From contig JAEUTO010000013.1 of the NCBI GenBank assembly GCA_016787785.1, positions 124,001 to 188,000 on the forward strand: DNA of 64,000 bases, read 5' to 3'. This stretch comes from Bacteroidia bacterium. GTDB lineage: Bacteria > Bacteroidota > Bacteroidia > B-17B0 > Aurantibacillaceae. Made by a program: the position numbers and the translations under genes. This document shows, in pieces, positions 48,412-59,460 of this stretch; position 1 is the first letter of the stretch; the number at the start of each line of letters is the position of its first letter. Below the pieces are notes generated by a model. The model worked only from the letters and a program-made list of their open reading frames with translations, did not search any database and was not told the origin of the DNA.

Positions 48412-49419
48412 TTACTTACTTAAAGATAGTGTTTTTATGTGATCAAGTATTTGTTGCTCATTAAAAGCGTAATGTAAAGGTTGTTGGGTTAAATTTTTCC
48501 GAAAACGTAAAGTATCTATCAAACCCAGTATAGGTGGTTCGCCATTAAATATTAGCAATACATTTGTATTTGTATAGCAACCAATATGCACTGCACCCGA
48601 GTGCTGGCTAATTATTAAGTTAGCATTACAACATTTTTCTATTACAACTCTATTATCGGTAGATAGGCAAACTTCAACTTTACCATCCGACTCAATTTCT
48701 GCACTCATACTAGGGTGACCGGTTATATAAACTTTGTCAAAATATGGTTCCACCAATTTTGCTATTTTCATATAGTCCCAGGGTCCACCATTGTTGAGTG
48801 TTACAGCATTTCCTTTTTTTCTTGGAAAAATAACGCAAGAGTTTTCGTTAGCGGTTTTGTAAACCTTTTTAATATTGTAAACATATTGCCGGCCTTCTTT
48901 TAATTGCCAATTTCTAAACACGTACCAATACATGTTCTTATCGGCAATATCCAAAAAAGCTCTTCCACTTTTTTTTGCAATAAGGTAAAACGCTTCGATA
49001 TCCTTTTGTACATCAGCGGGCGGAATTGTTTCGTTTGAACTGGAAGGAACTTCAGCAAAAAAATCTCTTAACGGATAGTATTTATGGATGATTGAATTTC
49101 CCTTTTCATCAACTAAAAAGCCTTTGTGCAATTCCATTCCGCAATAATGGATCTTTACTCCCTTTTTATGAAGGTTAGAAAGGAAAGGAAGATTGTGCAA
49201 CAGAAAATGCCCAAACTCCCCTTTAAAAGGGCCGTAATAACACTCTTTTTCTTTTAAGGCCTTGCTATAAAATTCATTTATTTCTTTTTTTGCTTTTAAA
49301 ATTATCTTTAGATAATGTAATTTACCAAATACATTTAAGTTCTTTTGTCCATACCATATTGTTGTAGCACCATTTGGAATAATATATTTTTGTTCCATAT
49401 CGGTTACTTCTAATTTCAT
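48412..49419 (-). CDS. Putative glycosyltransferase of unclear family
   Basis: 335 residues from the ATG at 49419, which overlaps the stop of the next gene as ATGA; the longer TTG form at 49443 would overlap more. A His-containing GEFGHFLLHNLPFL segment and NLIISQHSGAVHIGCYTNTNVLLIF resemble transferases of the DUF563/GT61 and GT9 kinds. I cannot assign the family with certainty. Likely soluble and cytoplasmic. Confidence 0.62.
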   Translation of the reverse strand: MKLEVTDMEQKYIIPNGATTIWYGQKNLNVFGKLHYLKIILKAKKEINEFYSKALKEKECYYGPFKGEFGHFLLHNLPFLSNLHKKGVKIHYCGMELHKGFLVDEKGNSIIHKYYPLRDFFAEVPSSSNETIPPADVQKDIEAFYLIAKKSGRAFLDIADKNMYWYVFRNWQLKEGRQYVYNIKKVYKTANENSCVIFPRKKGNAVTLNNGGPWDYMKIAKLVEPYFDKVYITGHPSMSAEIESDGKVEVCLSTDNRVVIEKCCNANLIISQHSGAVHIGCYTNTNVLLIFNGEPPILGLIDTLRFRKNLTQQPLHYAFNEQQILDHIKTLSLSK

Positions 49420-50531
49420 TTTTGCTTTAGTGCTGTTTCCCAAAACGAAAAAAGTTCGTTTGAAAAATTTTCAATAGTATGCGTTTCTTTTGCAAGACTT
49501 ACGCTTTCATTTTGGTATTTCTTAAGCAAATCCGGTGTTACCATCAATCGTTCCAAAGCCACGGCCAGTTCGTCCGGGCTTTCATTCTTTACCAGAATAC
49601 CATTTATACCGTCCTTCACAAAAAAATCGGTTTGACCCAGATCGTAAGCAACTATTGCATTGCCAGATGCCATTGCCTCAAGCATGGACAGGGAAGTGAA
49701 ATTCTCATACATTTGCGTGGATACAAAAATTGAAGAAGTATTAAATATTTCACTCATGTCTTTTGAGAAACCGGTTTTTACTTTCGTTTCAAGATGTAGG
49801 TCTGAAATTAATTTATTCACCTCACTGGCCATCTCTCCATCTCCCCAAAGCATAAATTCCCATGTTTTTGATAATTCAGTATTTTTAGTCAAACAGATAC
49901 TTACAGCTTTTAAGAAATGATCGGGTCTCTTAAAAGAAGAAAGGCGGGCTGCGAAAACAACCACATTACGCTTTTTTTGAGCTTTAAATTTTTCGTAATC
50001 AGTAAAACAAACTGTTGCTGGCTGAAAAAAAATAACCTTGTTCAGCCCCGTAACTGCTTCCTTTGCATTTTTATACCAGGAGAATATTGCCGTTAAATTG
50101 CCGGAGCTTATAAATTTTTTGATCTTATCATATCTTATGTCAGAAAATTCAGGGTTAAAACGACAATCAATAATATTTAAACTCACTTTTTTTTTGTTGG
50201 TCATGAACCTGTAGATCGGTTCATAATAACTGTCAAAATTTGCAATATGTATTAGAGAATAGTTGTTCTTTTTTAAAATTAATGAAATAAAGAATGTGCT
50301 AATGGCATAACTAAATCTGTTATTAATAACCGGAAAAGATTTTATCCTGTTTTCCGGAAAACCCGGACATAATTTTAAAATGTTTTTTTTGCTCTCACGT
50401 GTTGTAATAATATCAACTTCATTATTCTTGTTGAATTGAACAAAATTTATAAAAAATCGTTCTACGCCCCCTCCACCTTCAACATTTCCAACCATTAAGA
50501 AGATCGCAAACTTATGTTGTTTTAAATTCAT
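49416..50531 (-). CDS. GT4-family glycosyltransferase
   Basis: 371 residues. N-terminal glycine-rich segment MVGNVEGGGGVERFFINFV and a C-terminal EAMASGNAIVAYDLGQTDFFVKDGINGILVKNESPDELA motif (E-X7-E) are typical of GT4. Adds a hexose or similar residue. Position in the assembly order unknown. Confidence 0.9.
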   Translation of the reverse strand: MNLKQHKFAIFLMVGNVEGGGGVERFFINFVQFNKNNEVDIITTRESKKNILKLCPGFPENRIKSFPVINNRFSYAISTFFISLILKKNNYSLIHIANFDSYYEPIYRFMTNKKKVSLNIIDCRFNPEFSDIRYDKIKKFISSGNLTAIFSWYKNAKEAVTGLNKVIFFQPATVCFTDYEKFKAQKKRNVVVFAARLSSFKRPDHFLKAVSICLTKNTELSKTWEFMLWGDGEMASEVNKLISDLHLETKVKTGFSKDMSEIFNTSSIFVSTQMYENFTSLSMLEAMASGNAIVAYDLGQTDFFVKDGINGILVKNESPDELAVALERLMVTPDLLKKYQNESVSLAKETHTIENFSNELFSFWETALKQK

Positions 50532-50549
50532 TTATTGATAAATACCGTA

Positions 50550-51485
50550 CTAAAGCTCATCTACTTTTTTTAATTGCTCTTTTAATTTCGATAATTCTTT
50601 AGCAGGCGATCCGGCCCATGTTTGACCAGTAGGAATATTTTTAGTTACAACAGAACCCATTCCAACTGTTACGTTTTCGCCGATCACAATTGCATCCCTT
50701 AGCGATACTGAAGGTGCTATCCATGAGTTTGCACCTATTATTGTACTACCACCGATCATCGAATTTGCAATGATCATTGTATTCTCTCCAACAAGAACAT
50801 TATGGGCAATATGCACAAGGTTATCGATCTTCACCCCTTTTTTAATAATTGTATCACCAAGCGTTCCCTTGTCAATGCAAGTATTTGCGCCTATTTCCAC
50901 ATTATCTTCAATTAAAACGCCTCCAATATGAGGGAATTTTTCGAGAATATTATTTTCATTTCTTGCGTAGCCAAACCCATCTGCACCAATAACAGTACAT
51001 GCGTTAATAACAACATTTGATCCAATTCTTGTATTATCATAGAGATAACAGTTACCGTAAATAATTGTTCCTTCGCCAATTACACATTTACCTATGTATG
51101 TATTTGGTCCGACATAACTTTTTGGATGAATAACTGCTTCTGGATGAATAACTGCGCTCTTGTGTATGCCATATTCCACGGGAGCTTTAAAGAACTGCCC
51201 TACAATTCTTAAGAAAACTAATTTTGGTGACTCAACTTTAACGAAACACTTATTTGTATCCTTAAATTTAGAACTGTCAAAATCAAGACTACAAATGATC
51301 AACTGAGACAAGGTGTTTTTTATTAATTGTTCTGCATCAGTCCGTGAAGGATTTAACCAGGTTAGTGAAAATTCATCAGCATCAAATATTGTTTTTATAT
51401 TATCAAACTGCTTTTCACTAAGATCACCATCAACTTTATGCTTGTCAGGTAGATTTTTCAATAACTCCTTTCCAGAATATCTCAT
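50550..51485 (-). CDS. LpxD-like hexapeptide acyltransferase
   Basis: 311 residues. A short N-terminal domain is followed by a left-handed beta-helix with many [IV]GxxxxI units ([19 protein letters not shown]) and the IGADGFGYA and [27 protein letters not shown] signatures of LpxD. As it lies in a polysaccharide locus and has a weak N-terminal domain, it probably N- or O-acylates a sugar in place of lipid A (inferred). Overlaps the next gene by four bases. Confidence 0.85.
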   Translation of the reverse strand: MRYSGKELLKNLPDKHKVDGDLSEKQFDNIKTIFDADEFSLTWLNPSRTDAEQLIKNTLSQLIICSLDFDSSKFKDTNKCFVKVESPKLVFLRIVGQFFKAPVEYGIHKSAVIHPEAVIHPKSYVGPNTYIGKCVIGEGTIIYGNCYLYDNTRIGSNVVINACTVIGADGFGYARNENNILEKFPHIGGVLIEDNVEIGANTCIDKGTLGDTIIKKGVKIDNLVHIAHNVLVGENTMIIANSMIGGSTIIGANSWIAPSVSLRDAIVIGENVTVGMGSVVTKNIPTGQTWAGSPAKELSKLKEQLKKVDEL

Positions 51486-52228
51486 AGTAAATCTAATTTT
51501 TTAATTTTCCTTGGTGTTCCAAAAGCACCTTCGGTGCCAATTACCTGATCCAAACTCCGGTTAAAATTATCCAGCAGAGCTTTGTCCCACAATTTATGTG
51601 TGTTCTCTTGTCCGCTTCCAACCCACCACATGGGATGGGTAAGTAGTTGTATTTTATTGTGCGTGCTATTTTCAAGCAGATCCCAGATATCATTGTTTTT
51701 CCAATTCATATTAGAATCAGAGATGTAAAAGATACCTTCAAGATCCTTCTTATCGTAGGTATTAATGAAATTTTCTATTTTTATTTCGTTTGCAAGAATT
51801 TTAGGTCCTGGTTGATGAAAAGAAACGGCGTTAATTTTATTACCGTAAGCTTTTTCAAGGATGTATACTTCCGATTCAACTAACTCCTGTAGTTCTTTTT
51901 TATTATCCGGATAAAACGCTTCATCATAATGTAACGCAAGAGAATGACCCATTTTTAGTATTTCCTCTATGCACCTGTGATTATGTCGGCCAAATAAATT
52001 ATATACCGGCGATCTTAACATAACAAAATAGGTAGCTATAACAGAATACCCATGCTCTACAGCAGCAATTGTTTTTGCGGCTTCAAGATCGGCATCAATA
52101 TCATGTCGTAACAAACAAAATTTCTCTTGACCGTTTTGTGTTTTATCAAATGAAATAAAGGAATAGCCCGAAGACAGCGCTGTTTCGATAATGCTTCTGT
52201 AACCTTGTATTGAAAATTCTTTTTTCAT
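51482..52228 (-). CDS. Polysaccharide deacetylase-like protein
   Basis: 248 residues. [17 protein letters not shown] (Asp pair) and [14 protein letters not shown] (His) resemble the metal site of CE4 enzymes; a later HPMWWVGSG may be the third. Its exact substrate is unknown; such genes are frequent in O-antigen loci. It starts on the TAATG of the preceding gene. Confidence 0.72.
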   Translation of the reverse strand: MKKEFSIQGYRSIIETALSSGYSFISFDKTQNGQEKFCLLRHDIDADLEAAKTIAAVEHGYSVIATYFVMLRSPVYNLFGRHNHRCIEEILKMGHSLALHYDEAFYPDNKKELQELVESEVYILEKAYGNKINAVSFHQPGPKILANEIKIENFINTYDKKDLEGIFYISDSNMNWKNNDIWDLLENSTHNKIQLLTHPMWWVGSGQENTHKLWDKALLDNFNRSLDQVIGTEGAFGTPRKIKKLDLL

Positions 52229-53118
52229 TATTTGTTTCTATGAATACCTTGCATTGTAATACCATATGGGTCGGCAAACTCGTGCGTAATTTTTAGACCC
52301 GCATTATTAAACCACTCCCTTATTTCTTCCAACTCATAACGCTCACAATTTTGCGGGTGATACCAATCGTAATTTATTGCCGAGTTATTTACAAAAGACA
52401 GATCGTTTGACCAAAAACACTTCATGAAAAAATGATATATAAATCTTTGGAGATCATACTCGCCTGCTTCAATTTTTAAAACATCTACGTTTGGAACTTT
52501 TACTTTAATTTTCATGTCTGATAACACTTTTCCTAGTTCAGTTATCTGGTCGCAAACTTTTGTAGCATCTTCATAAGAAAGTCCTTTTATATTATCTCTT
52601 ATATAATCGTCTACAAATTCACGAACCGGAGCCTTTTTTCGATACACATAAATAGCAATGCAACCCTTCTCTGCTAAATTATTATTAACAAGGTTTTTAA
52701 AACTTTTCTCGGGATCATTTGTGTGATGCAATACTTCCTGGCAATATATAAAATCAAATTTTCCGAAACGCGAATTATCTTCCAAAAGATCTGCCTTATG
52801 CGTTTTTACGTTTTCGTATTTTTTTAAATTGTTTGCAGCCACATCGAAGGCTACAAGGTCAATGCCTGTAACGGGAGTGGTGCTGTCTGAACATTCTCTT
52901 AAAAGAGCAGTTACCCTTCCGTTTCCACATCCTGCGTCCAAAATAGATCTTTTATCACTTAGGAACTGCTTCAATTCTTTTTTGGTAGCCCATCCATTCC
53001 TGTTAAGGATCCAGTTTTGAACTTCAGATCCTTCGCGCAACGTTTCAGAAAATGCAAGATCCTGGTTTTGCTCCCATTTGTCTTTAAAACTTGTTTCAGT
53101 ATTATTATTTTTTTCCAT
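52228..53118 (-). CDS. SAM-dependent methyltransferase
   Basis: 296 residues from the ATG at 53118 (TTG at 53124 is the alternative). Motif I is ILDAGCGNGRVTALL, followed by VTGIDLVAFDVAA and FIYCQEVLHHTND. C-terminal CERYELEEIREWF is typical of class I enzymes. Unrelated in detail to the two methyltransferases at 38699-40208. Confidence 0.88.
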   Translation of the reverse strand: MEKNNNTETSFKDKWEQNQDLAFSETLREGSEVQNWILNRNGWATKKELKQFLSDKRSILDAGCGNGRVTALLRECSDSTTPVTGIDLVAFDVAANNLKKYENVKTHKADLLEDNSRFGKFDFIYCQEVLHHTNDPEKSFKNLVNNNLAEKGCIAIYVYRKKAPVREFVDDYIRDNIKGLSYEDATKVCDQITELGKVLSDMKIKVKVPNVDVLKIEAGEYDLQRFIYHFFMKCFWSNDLSFVNNSAINYDWYHPQNCERYELEEIREWFNNAGLKITHEFADPYGITMQGIHRNK

Positions 53119-53986
53119 GATCAATTAATTTTTCAATTCCTTTTTCAAATGTTGTTTGCGGTACATGTAACATTTTTTTCATTTTAGTAATATCTCCTAT
53201 CAAATTCTTAGCCTCATTTTTTGAATGTTCAAAGATCGGATCGATTTTTACTTTCGAGCCTATTGTTGTTGCAATTTGCTTTAGCGAAATATTCTCCGTT
53301 CCTGCCACGTTGATCTTATCTGAGTGGTCTATTAATAGTGCTTTACAAACAGCCTGGGCCGCGTCGCCAATATAAACAGGATTTATAACTATGCCGTTTT
53401 CTCCTGCAAGTGTGATCGGGATTTTATTTACAACAGAATTTAAAAGACGTGGAATTAACATACCTTTATTTTGAAGTTCTCCATACATAAAGAAAAACCG
53501 AAGTTGAACAACGTGAAAAAACTCGGAATAATTATCTGCCAGAATTTCTGCACAAAGTTTCGAAGAAAGATAAAATCCGAGATCGCCATTACCCATTATC
53601 GGTGATTCTTCTGTGAAACCTACATCCTTATTGCCATACACACCGCCCGAAGACGCGTAAATAAATCTCTTAATGCCTATTGTTCTTCCAAAATCGAGTA
53701 ATTTTAAAGTACTTAACGTATTTACATTAAATATTTCTTCGGCACTTGCAGGAAAGTCGCGAAATTTTTCCGATTGCGCGAGATGTATAATAGCATTGAT
53801 ATCCTTAGGCAAACTATCTGTAAATCCATTTGTATTAAGATCAACAGTAATATGTGTGTAGTTTGGAAAATTTAATTTTGCCGCTGAACGTGAAAGCCCA
53901 TACACGCTATTTGTTTTATCTTCACAAAGCAATTTAGCCAGCTCATTTCCTAATAATCCGCTTACACCGGTAATTAAAATTTTCAT
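53105..53986 (-). CDS. NAD-dependent epimerase/dehydratase (extended SDR)
   Basis: 293 residues. LITGVSGLLGNELAK glycine motif, SSGGVYG and active-site YLSSK (Tyr, Lys). It differs from the epimerase at 46132. Probably makes a deoxy or epimerised sugar nucleotide. Overlaps the methyltransferase by 14 bases. Confidence 0.88.
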   Translation of the reverse strand: MKILITGVSGLLGNELAKLLCEDKTNSVYGLSRSAAKLNFPNYTHITVDLNTNGFTDSLPKDINAIIHLAQSEKFRDFPASAEEIFNVNTLSTLKLLDFGRTIGIKRFIYASSGGVYGNKDVGFTEESPIMGNGDLGFYLSSKLCAEILADNYSEFFHVVQLRFFFMYGELQNKGMLIPRLLNSVVNKIPITLAGENGIVINPVYIGDAAQAVCKALLIDHSDKINVAGTENISLKQIATTIGSKVKIDPIFEHSKNEAKNLIGDITKMKKMLHVPQTTFEKGIEKLIDHGKK

Positions 53987-53989
53987 TTT

Positions 53990-55096
53990 TTAGTTTTTAG
54001 CAAGAAGTTGATCGTAAACCTGTTTGTAACGTAAGGCCAGGTTTTTATTGTTATGTAATTTTAATACCGAAGGCTGCGCGAGATCTGTTTTTATTTTCAA
54101 CGCGGCAGGATGATCGATGTAATATTTTATTGTTTCTTCAAGGTTCGCAAGATCTGAAAGTATCAGACCGGAATTTTGGATCTCGGGAGTAACAAATTCC
54201 TTTCGAATGTAAGTAATAGCCGGAACGCCAAAATATAAACTTTCAATTTGCGCATTAGCGTAATAACCCATTTTCATTTTACCAATAGAAAGATGAGCTG
54301 TTTTATAATATTCAAGTACGGTATCATTATCCATATCTTTCAAATGCACAAAATCGATCTTATATCCTTTTTTTATGAGATTATCAATTGCTTCTTTAAT
54401 GTATTGTGTACCTTCAATTCCCGGGTGATTGGTGACATGTAATATTCTAAAAATTCCGTCTTTTTTTTCAGGCACTTCGGGTAAGCTAATGGGCGGAAAA
54501 AAAAAGGGCATATGCTCTGCCATCGGCACAAAATCTTTCATGTCGGGCGTAGTAACAAAATAATGATCTGCTTTTTCTTTACTTAATTTTCTTCTGAAAA
54601 CATTTACAGGGTCTTTGCAAATGCGCGCATTATAATCGCAAGATTGACAAATATTCATTGTTGGATGCAATTGCATATTAAGTTCACGCTCTCTTTCAGC
54701 GCAGCCTCTTCCATGCACAACCCACTTGCCACCCAGCAGTTTAAAAAATTTCATTTCCCAACCATAAGTACTTAAGGTCATCATAAAATGAGAATGCAAA
54801 ATATCATATCTGGATACTACTTTCCAAAAAAAAATAAATTCGCGTAGTCGTTCTTTAGCCGATAAATGTCCGTAAGATTGTTTAAAATTATAATCTGCCT
54901 TCCACTTGCCAGGCTCATCAATAGCAAGGTAATCGGCTTTTATGCCATTTTCTCTCAGAATTTTAACAGTATAATATGGAATGTGCACCATATAAGAAAT
55001 ATGCAAAACAGTTCCTTTTTTCTTTCTTAGTTTGGCAAATGGAAGAAAAATGTAGTTAAGAACATTTGTTAAGAAAATTACAATTTTAAGTTTCAC
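53990..55096 (-). CDS. GT-B glycosyltransferase
   Basis: 368 residues. The N-terminus has a membrane-associated hydrophobic segment (KIVIFLTNVLNYIFLPFAKLR). GT-B features: RILHVTNHPGIEGTQYIKEAI and the donor-site NAQIESLYFGVPAITYIRKEFVTPEIQNSGLIL. A CQSCDYNARIC cysteine cluster at about 146-157 is unusual and may bind metal. Specificity unknown. Confidence 0.8.
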   Translation of the reverse strand: MKLKIVIFLTNVLNYIFLPFAKLRKKKGTVLHISYMVHIPYYTVKILRENGIKADYLAIDEPGKWKADYNFKQSYGHLSAKERLREFIFFWKVVSRYDILHSHFMMTLSTYGWEMKFFKLLGGKWVVHGRGCAERERELNMQLHPTMNICQSCDYNARICKDPVNVFRRKLSKEKADHYFVTTPDMKDFVPMAEHMPFFFPPISLPEVPEKKDGIFRILHVTNHPGIEGTQYIKEAIDNLIKKGYKIDFVHLKDMDNDTVLEYYKTAHLSIGKMKMGYYANAQIESLYFGVPAITYIRKEFVTPEIQNSGLILSDLANLEETIKYYIDHPAALKIKTDLAQPSVLKLHNNKNLALRYKQVYDQLLAKN

Positions 55097-55112
55097 TATT
55101 ATGTAACGTCAA

Positions 55113-56942
55113 TTATTTATTGAACTGCGCAAGCCATTCTTCAAGAAATAAGATGAGCCACAACGCACCGCTATGATTTTCATCCTGCAAACCGCGGATA
55201 GCTTTCTGATCGAAATAACTATTTATCAAAGAATTTTTTGATAAGATCCTATCCTGCAACAATACATCAAGTTCTCCTTGATGAGCAAACCATTTCGAAA
55301 TTGGAACGCCAAATCCTTGTTTTTTACGATGAATAAATTCAGTCGGGAAATTCTTTTGTAATAATTCTTTTAATAATAATTTCCCGCGCCACTCGCCAGA
55401 CTTGTTATTTATATTAAACTCTTCAGGAATGGTTGCCGCAAATTCCCACACCGCTTTATCAATTAAAGGCGTTCGAACTTCCAAACTGTGCATCATACTT
55501 GCAACATCCACTTTGGTTAGTATATCAAAATTCATATAGGTTTTCATGTCTATATACTGAACTTTATTAACCGTGGAATATCTTTTTGTCCGGGAATAAA
55601 GCGCTTCAAAGCCCTCAGGCAAAGTTGAAATATGTTTATGATGTTCGGGTTTCCATAATTTTGTACGCCAATCATTTTGCAAATAACTCATGTTCGCTAT
55701 CCAGGTTTCAAGTGTATCTTTTTTAGGATAGCGGCCAGGTAGCAATTTTTCCTGCAACGGATAAATAAGTTTTTTTATACCCACGCGATCATTTATAGGT
55801 AGGTATTTCATATAATTTGTATATGAATTATACCCTGCAAAACACTCATCACCACCATCTCCACTTAAAACCATGGTAACATGTTTACGTGCCAACTGGC
55901 AAACGTAGTATGTAGGAATTGCCGAACTATCGCCAAACGGCTCACCATAATGCTTAACCAATTTAGGTAAAATATCAAGAGCATCTGGTTTTACAATTTC
56001 GGTGTGGTGATTAGTATTAAATTTTTTCGCGGCTACATCAGCATATTTCAATTCGTTGTATTGCTCCTCTTCAAAACCAATACTAAAGGTCTCTACTTTT
56101 TTATCGAGCATTTGGCTCATATAACCAACCACCAAGGTGGAATCAATTCCACCTGAAAGAAATGCGCCAAAAGGCACATCTGCTACCAAATGTGCTTTAA
56201 CAGAATCTTTAATAACTGCGTCAGTTGCTTCTAACCACTCTTTTTGTGTTTTAACTTGTTTCTTGCTAAAATCTAAATCCCAGTACTCCTGCTGTTCACT
56301 TATTTTACCGTTAAAATCAACTGTAATATAGTGTGCGGCTTTTAATTTTTTTACAGATTTAAAAATAGTTAACGGGGCAGGAATATATTGAAGCCATAAA
56401 TATTGATCAATAGCATTTAGATCAATGGACTTGTCGAATTCAGGTAGGTCTTTGAACTGTTGCAGCTCGCTTCCGAAAGCAACAATATTATTTGAAGAAT
56501 AATAATAAAGTGGTTTTATTCCAAAATGGTCGCGAGCTATAAATAGTGTTTTTTTTGTAAGATCGGCAATTGCAAAGGCGAACATACCTCTAAAATACTG
56601 CAAACATTTTTCACCCCATTTTTCATAGGCATAAATAATTACTTCAGTATCCGAATTGGTCTTAAATTTACAGCCCAGATCAATTAGCTGCTTTTTAATT
56701 TCTTTGTAATTATAAAGCTCTCCATTAAAAGTTATCCAGAATTTTTCCGAGATATCACTCATTGGCTGAGCGCCCGATGCCAGATCAATAATGGAAAGGC
56801 GACGGTGGCCCAGGGCAACATTATCAAATAGTTTATGCCCAGATCCATCAGGACCACGATGAGAGATAGCATCGGTCATTTGTTTAATAACAGTTTCGTT
56901 AGCTAAACTTTTAAGATCAATATATCCTGCTATACCACACAT
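55113..56942 (-). CDS. asnB: Asparagine synthase (glutamine-hydrolysing)
   Basis: 609 residues with the class II glutaminase nucleophile Cys2 (MCGIAGY), HRGPDGSG and the synthase motif FLSGGIDSTLVVGYM. In polysaccharide loci asnB homologues usually amidate sugar acids or amino-sugar residues, not free aspartate. No aspartate pathway genes lie near. It overlaps the next transferase by one base. Confidence 0.93.
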   Translation of the reverse strand: MCGIAGYIDLKSLANETVIKQMTDAISHRGPDGSGHKLFDNVALGHRRLSIIDLASGAQPMSDISEKFWITFNGELYNYKEIKKQLIDLGCKFKTNSDTEVIIYAYEKWGEKCLQYFRGMFAFAIADLTKKTLFIARDHFGIKPLYYYSSNNIVAFGSELQQFKDLPEFDKSIDLNAIDQYLWLQYIPAPLTIFKSVKKLKAAHYITVDFNGKISEQQEYWDLDFSKKQVKTQKEWLEATDAVIKDSVKAHLVADVPFGAFLSGGIDSTLVVGYMSQMLDKKVETFSIGFEEEQYNELKYADVAAKKFNTNHHTEIVKPDALDILPKLVKHYGEPFGDSSAIPTYYVCQLARKHVTMVLSGDGGDECFAGYNSYTNYMKYLPINDRVGIKKLIYPLQEKLLPGRYPKKDTLETWIANMSYLQNDWRTKLWKPEHHKHISTLPEGFEALYSRTKRYSTVNKVQYIDMKTYMNFDILTKVDVASMMHSLEVRTPLIDKAVWEFAATIPEEFNINNKSGEWRGKLLLKELLQKNFPTEFIHRKKQGFGVPISKWFAHQGELDVLLQDRILSKNSLINSYFDQKAIRGLQDENHSGALWLILFLEEWLAQFNK

Positions 56943-58177
56943 TAGTTCTTGTATTCGTTAATTATTTCCTTATATAAATCTACTAGCTGATTTAAAACAA
57001 TATCCGGGTGTAATTTTTCAATTCGCTGGCCTGCTTTATTTTCAATTTCTTTTTTTGTATTACTATCTAGCTTTAGAACGTTATCTATCGTTTTAAGCAG
57101 AGCACTGTGATCATCAACTTCAACAATAAAACCATTTTTGCCATCTTCTATTAACTGATCAAAGCCGTTGCCTTTTGTGCCAATTACAATTTTTTTATTG
57201 GCCATACTCTCAATACAAGTATTGGGAAAATTATCGGTAAGCGAAGGCAGTGTTATTAATTCGGCATTTTGAATGATTGGAAAAAGTGTTTGGTGTTGTT
57301 GCGATGGAATGTAAATTATCCTGTTCTTTTCTTCGCCAGCATTGCTTAACAAATGCTCCCAAAGGTTAACTCCGTTGATCATGTTGCTGATCTGTTTTCC
57401 AACAAATACGAAATAAAGATCTTTATGTTTTTCAAGTAAAGGCTTTATCATTTTTGCGATAGTACCAACACCTTTAATCAAACTGATGGAGCCAAAAAAC
57501 AAAATATATTTTTTACCTTTTAACGTGGTTTCAAAAATACTGTTATCCATTTCGCCCAATGGCTTTATATAAGGCGTCTCAATAATGCTAATGCTTTTAT
57601 TGATCTGCGGTTCTGTCATTGCAGCTATCATTTTACTTGGACCAAAAACACGATCCGCTTTTTTCATAGCGTCCAATTCAAATTTAACCTGAATATCTAT
57701 TTGGAGATCGCTGCTTCCGTAACCACCCATCTTTCTACAAAGATCTGTTGAGCTTGAAATACGGACTATTGAAGGCGTTTTTTTTGGTTTATGATAAGCA
57801 AAACCACCTAAGTGAGGGTAATGAATAATGTCTATTTTTTTAATTTTATTATCTTCTTTAATTTTTTTGTTCACAGCAAAAGATCTTTGCCAAAACTTGA
57901 TCTTATATTTTAGTTTATCGCTGTACAAAAAACCTAATTTTAATCTTTGAAGGTAATAACCGGTTAACCACGCATAATCTTTATTACTTATTTTAATAAC
58001 CTTGATATTCTCAAATTGCAGCTCTTCGACATTCTGATTTTCCTCAACAGCTAAATAAACGGTAATTGTGTGCCCTTGCGAAATAAGCCATTTGGCAAGT
58101 TTATAAGTATAATTTGCAAGGCCTCCGTCAAAGATTTTTTCAGAAACAAATTCCGGTGTAGCTATTGCGATATTCAA
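56942..58177 (-). CDS. GT4-family glycosyltransferase
   Basis: 411 residues. N-terminus IATPEFVSEKIFDGGLANYTYKLAKWL with the glycine-rich GGLANY loop; C-terminal GSISLIKGVGTIA and ESMANKKIVIGTKGNGFDQLIEDGKNGFIV. Overlaps the next gene by four bases. Confidence 0.9.
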   Translation of the reverse strand: MNIAIATPEFVSEKIFDGGLANYTYKLAKWLISQGHTITVYLAVEENQNVEELQFENIKVIKISNKDYAWLTGYYLQRLKLGFLYSDKLKYKIKFWQRSFAVNKKIKEDNKIKKIDIIHYPHLGGFAYHKPKKTPSIVRISSSTDLCRKMGGYGSSDLQIDIQVKFELDAMKKADRVFGPSKMIAAMTEPQINKSISIIETPYIKPLGEMDNSIFETTLKGKKYILFFGSISLIKGVGTIAKMIKPLLEKHKDLYFVFVGKQISNMINGVNLWEHLLSNAGEEKNRIIYIPSQQHQTLFPIIQNAELITLPSLTDNFPNTCIESMANKKIVIGTKGNGFDQLIEDGKNGFIVEVDDHSALLKTIDNVLKLDSNTKKEIENKAGQRIEKLHPDIVLNQLVDLYKEIINEYKN

Positions 58178-59460
58178 GTTAATTTAAGTTTCAATTTAAT
58201 AAAAAATAAAACAGATTCTAACCATAAAGAAAATTTTGTCAATTGACGATCAACCGAATTGAAAATAAGATCTTTTTTAATCATTTGAGAAATTAAAATA
58301 TCTAACGGTTTATTAATTGCGTGTTTGATGAACCAGTTATGTGATTCTGTAGCCAGGGTGATGGCCTTATCTTTATTAGTATAACAATCGTTCAAAGCAG
58401 TAAAAAGTTCTTCCTCTGTGGCGACACTATACATAGGGTAAAGACTGTCAACCTTTCCAACGTAAAGTGAATCTTTTCTAAAATGAATAACCGGCTTACG
58501 CATACATAAAAATTCGAAAATTGCACCGTAAGAGAACCAACTGTGATCTCCAACTTCACCTATTCCAACATCTGCAAAACTTATCATATTTAGTATTTCT
58601 TTTCTTTCAGAGATGGGAAACCAAACCACATTCTTTTCTATGCCGAGTTCCTTTATAAGTAATTTTGATTCTTCAACATCCGGACCATACTCAAATACAA
58701 TCAAACACGCATTTGCATTTTTTGAATTTAAAAAATTACCAAATGCTTTAAAAATGCGTTCATTGCCCTTATAACTCCAAATATCTAAATGGTTTTTCCA
58801 AGATTGCCTGATATGGTTAAATGCAATAAAATTAAAGTCCTTTCTTAACTCGGTCATTTTCCCGGTAAATTTCCCTTTACTACGAAGATGCGCAGTATTC
58901 TCACTATTAAACTCATGTGTAAAAATAAAAGGAAAAGTGAGCTTATACCTGGTACCTTTAAAATTGAACTTTTCAATTATTTTTTCAAATTCATCGTTTG
59001 TATAATCAAATATTACAACGTTTGCATCTTCAATTCCTTTTTTTTGATTTTCTGCTAATGCAGCTCTTTGTTTGTTAGAATATTCATTGTTAAGAGCACT
59101 CGGTTCAAAAAAAGGCAGGTCATAAAGATCCGCTCCATATGGTAACACCACATCAATCTTTACTTTACAAAAAGTTAAATACGCAATCGAATAGCCACAG
59201 GCAATAACAAAATTATATTCTGAAAAATAATCATTCACCATTCTTTTGTCTGTATACAGTAAGTCTGACTTAAAAAAATCGAACTCTTTTATATAGCTCT
59301 GATCTATTTTTTCAAAAGTATCGGCCTCTGGTTTAAAATGATCAAATTCAACTGTATGTATCAATTCGGCATTATACCCTTGTTTTCTTAAATGTCTGAC
59401 AAGAGCAAACATGTTGTTATTCATGTTTCCAACACAAGCTATTTTTAGCTTACTTTTCAC
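58174..59460 (-). CDS. GT-B fold glycosyltransferase
   Basis: 428 residues, start GTG at 59460. The fold is that of GT-B transferases (LLYTDKRMVNDYF, YGADLYDLPFFEPSAL; VVWFPISERKEILNMISFADVGIGEVGDHSWFSYGAIFEFLCMRKPVI). A hydrophobic C-terminus (LESVLFFIKLKLKL) may anchor it to the membrane. It overlaps the HisF-like gene by 11 bases, so it may add the acetamidino sugar (inferred). Confidence 0.78.
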   Translation of the reverse strand: MKSKLKIACVGNMNNNMFALVRHLRKQGYNAELIHTVEFDHFKPEADTFEKIDQSYIKEFDFFKSDLLYTDKRMVNDYFSEYNFVIACGYSIAYLTFCKVKIDVVLPYGADLYDLPFFEPSALNNEYSNKQRAALAENQKKGIEDANVVIFDYTNDEFEKIIEKFNFKGTRYKLTFPFIFTHEFNSENTAHLRSKGKFTGKMTELRKDFNFIAFNHIRQSWKNHLDIWSYKGNERIFKAFGNFLNSKNANACLIVFEYGPDVEESKLLIKELGIEKNVVWFPISERKEILNMISFADVGIGEVGDHSWFSYGAIFEFLCMRKPVIHFRKDSLYVGKVDSLYPMYSVATEEELFTALNDCYTNKDKAITLATESHNWFIKHAINKPLDILISQMIKKDLIFNSVDRQLTKFSLWLESVLFFIKLKLKLT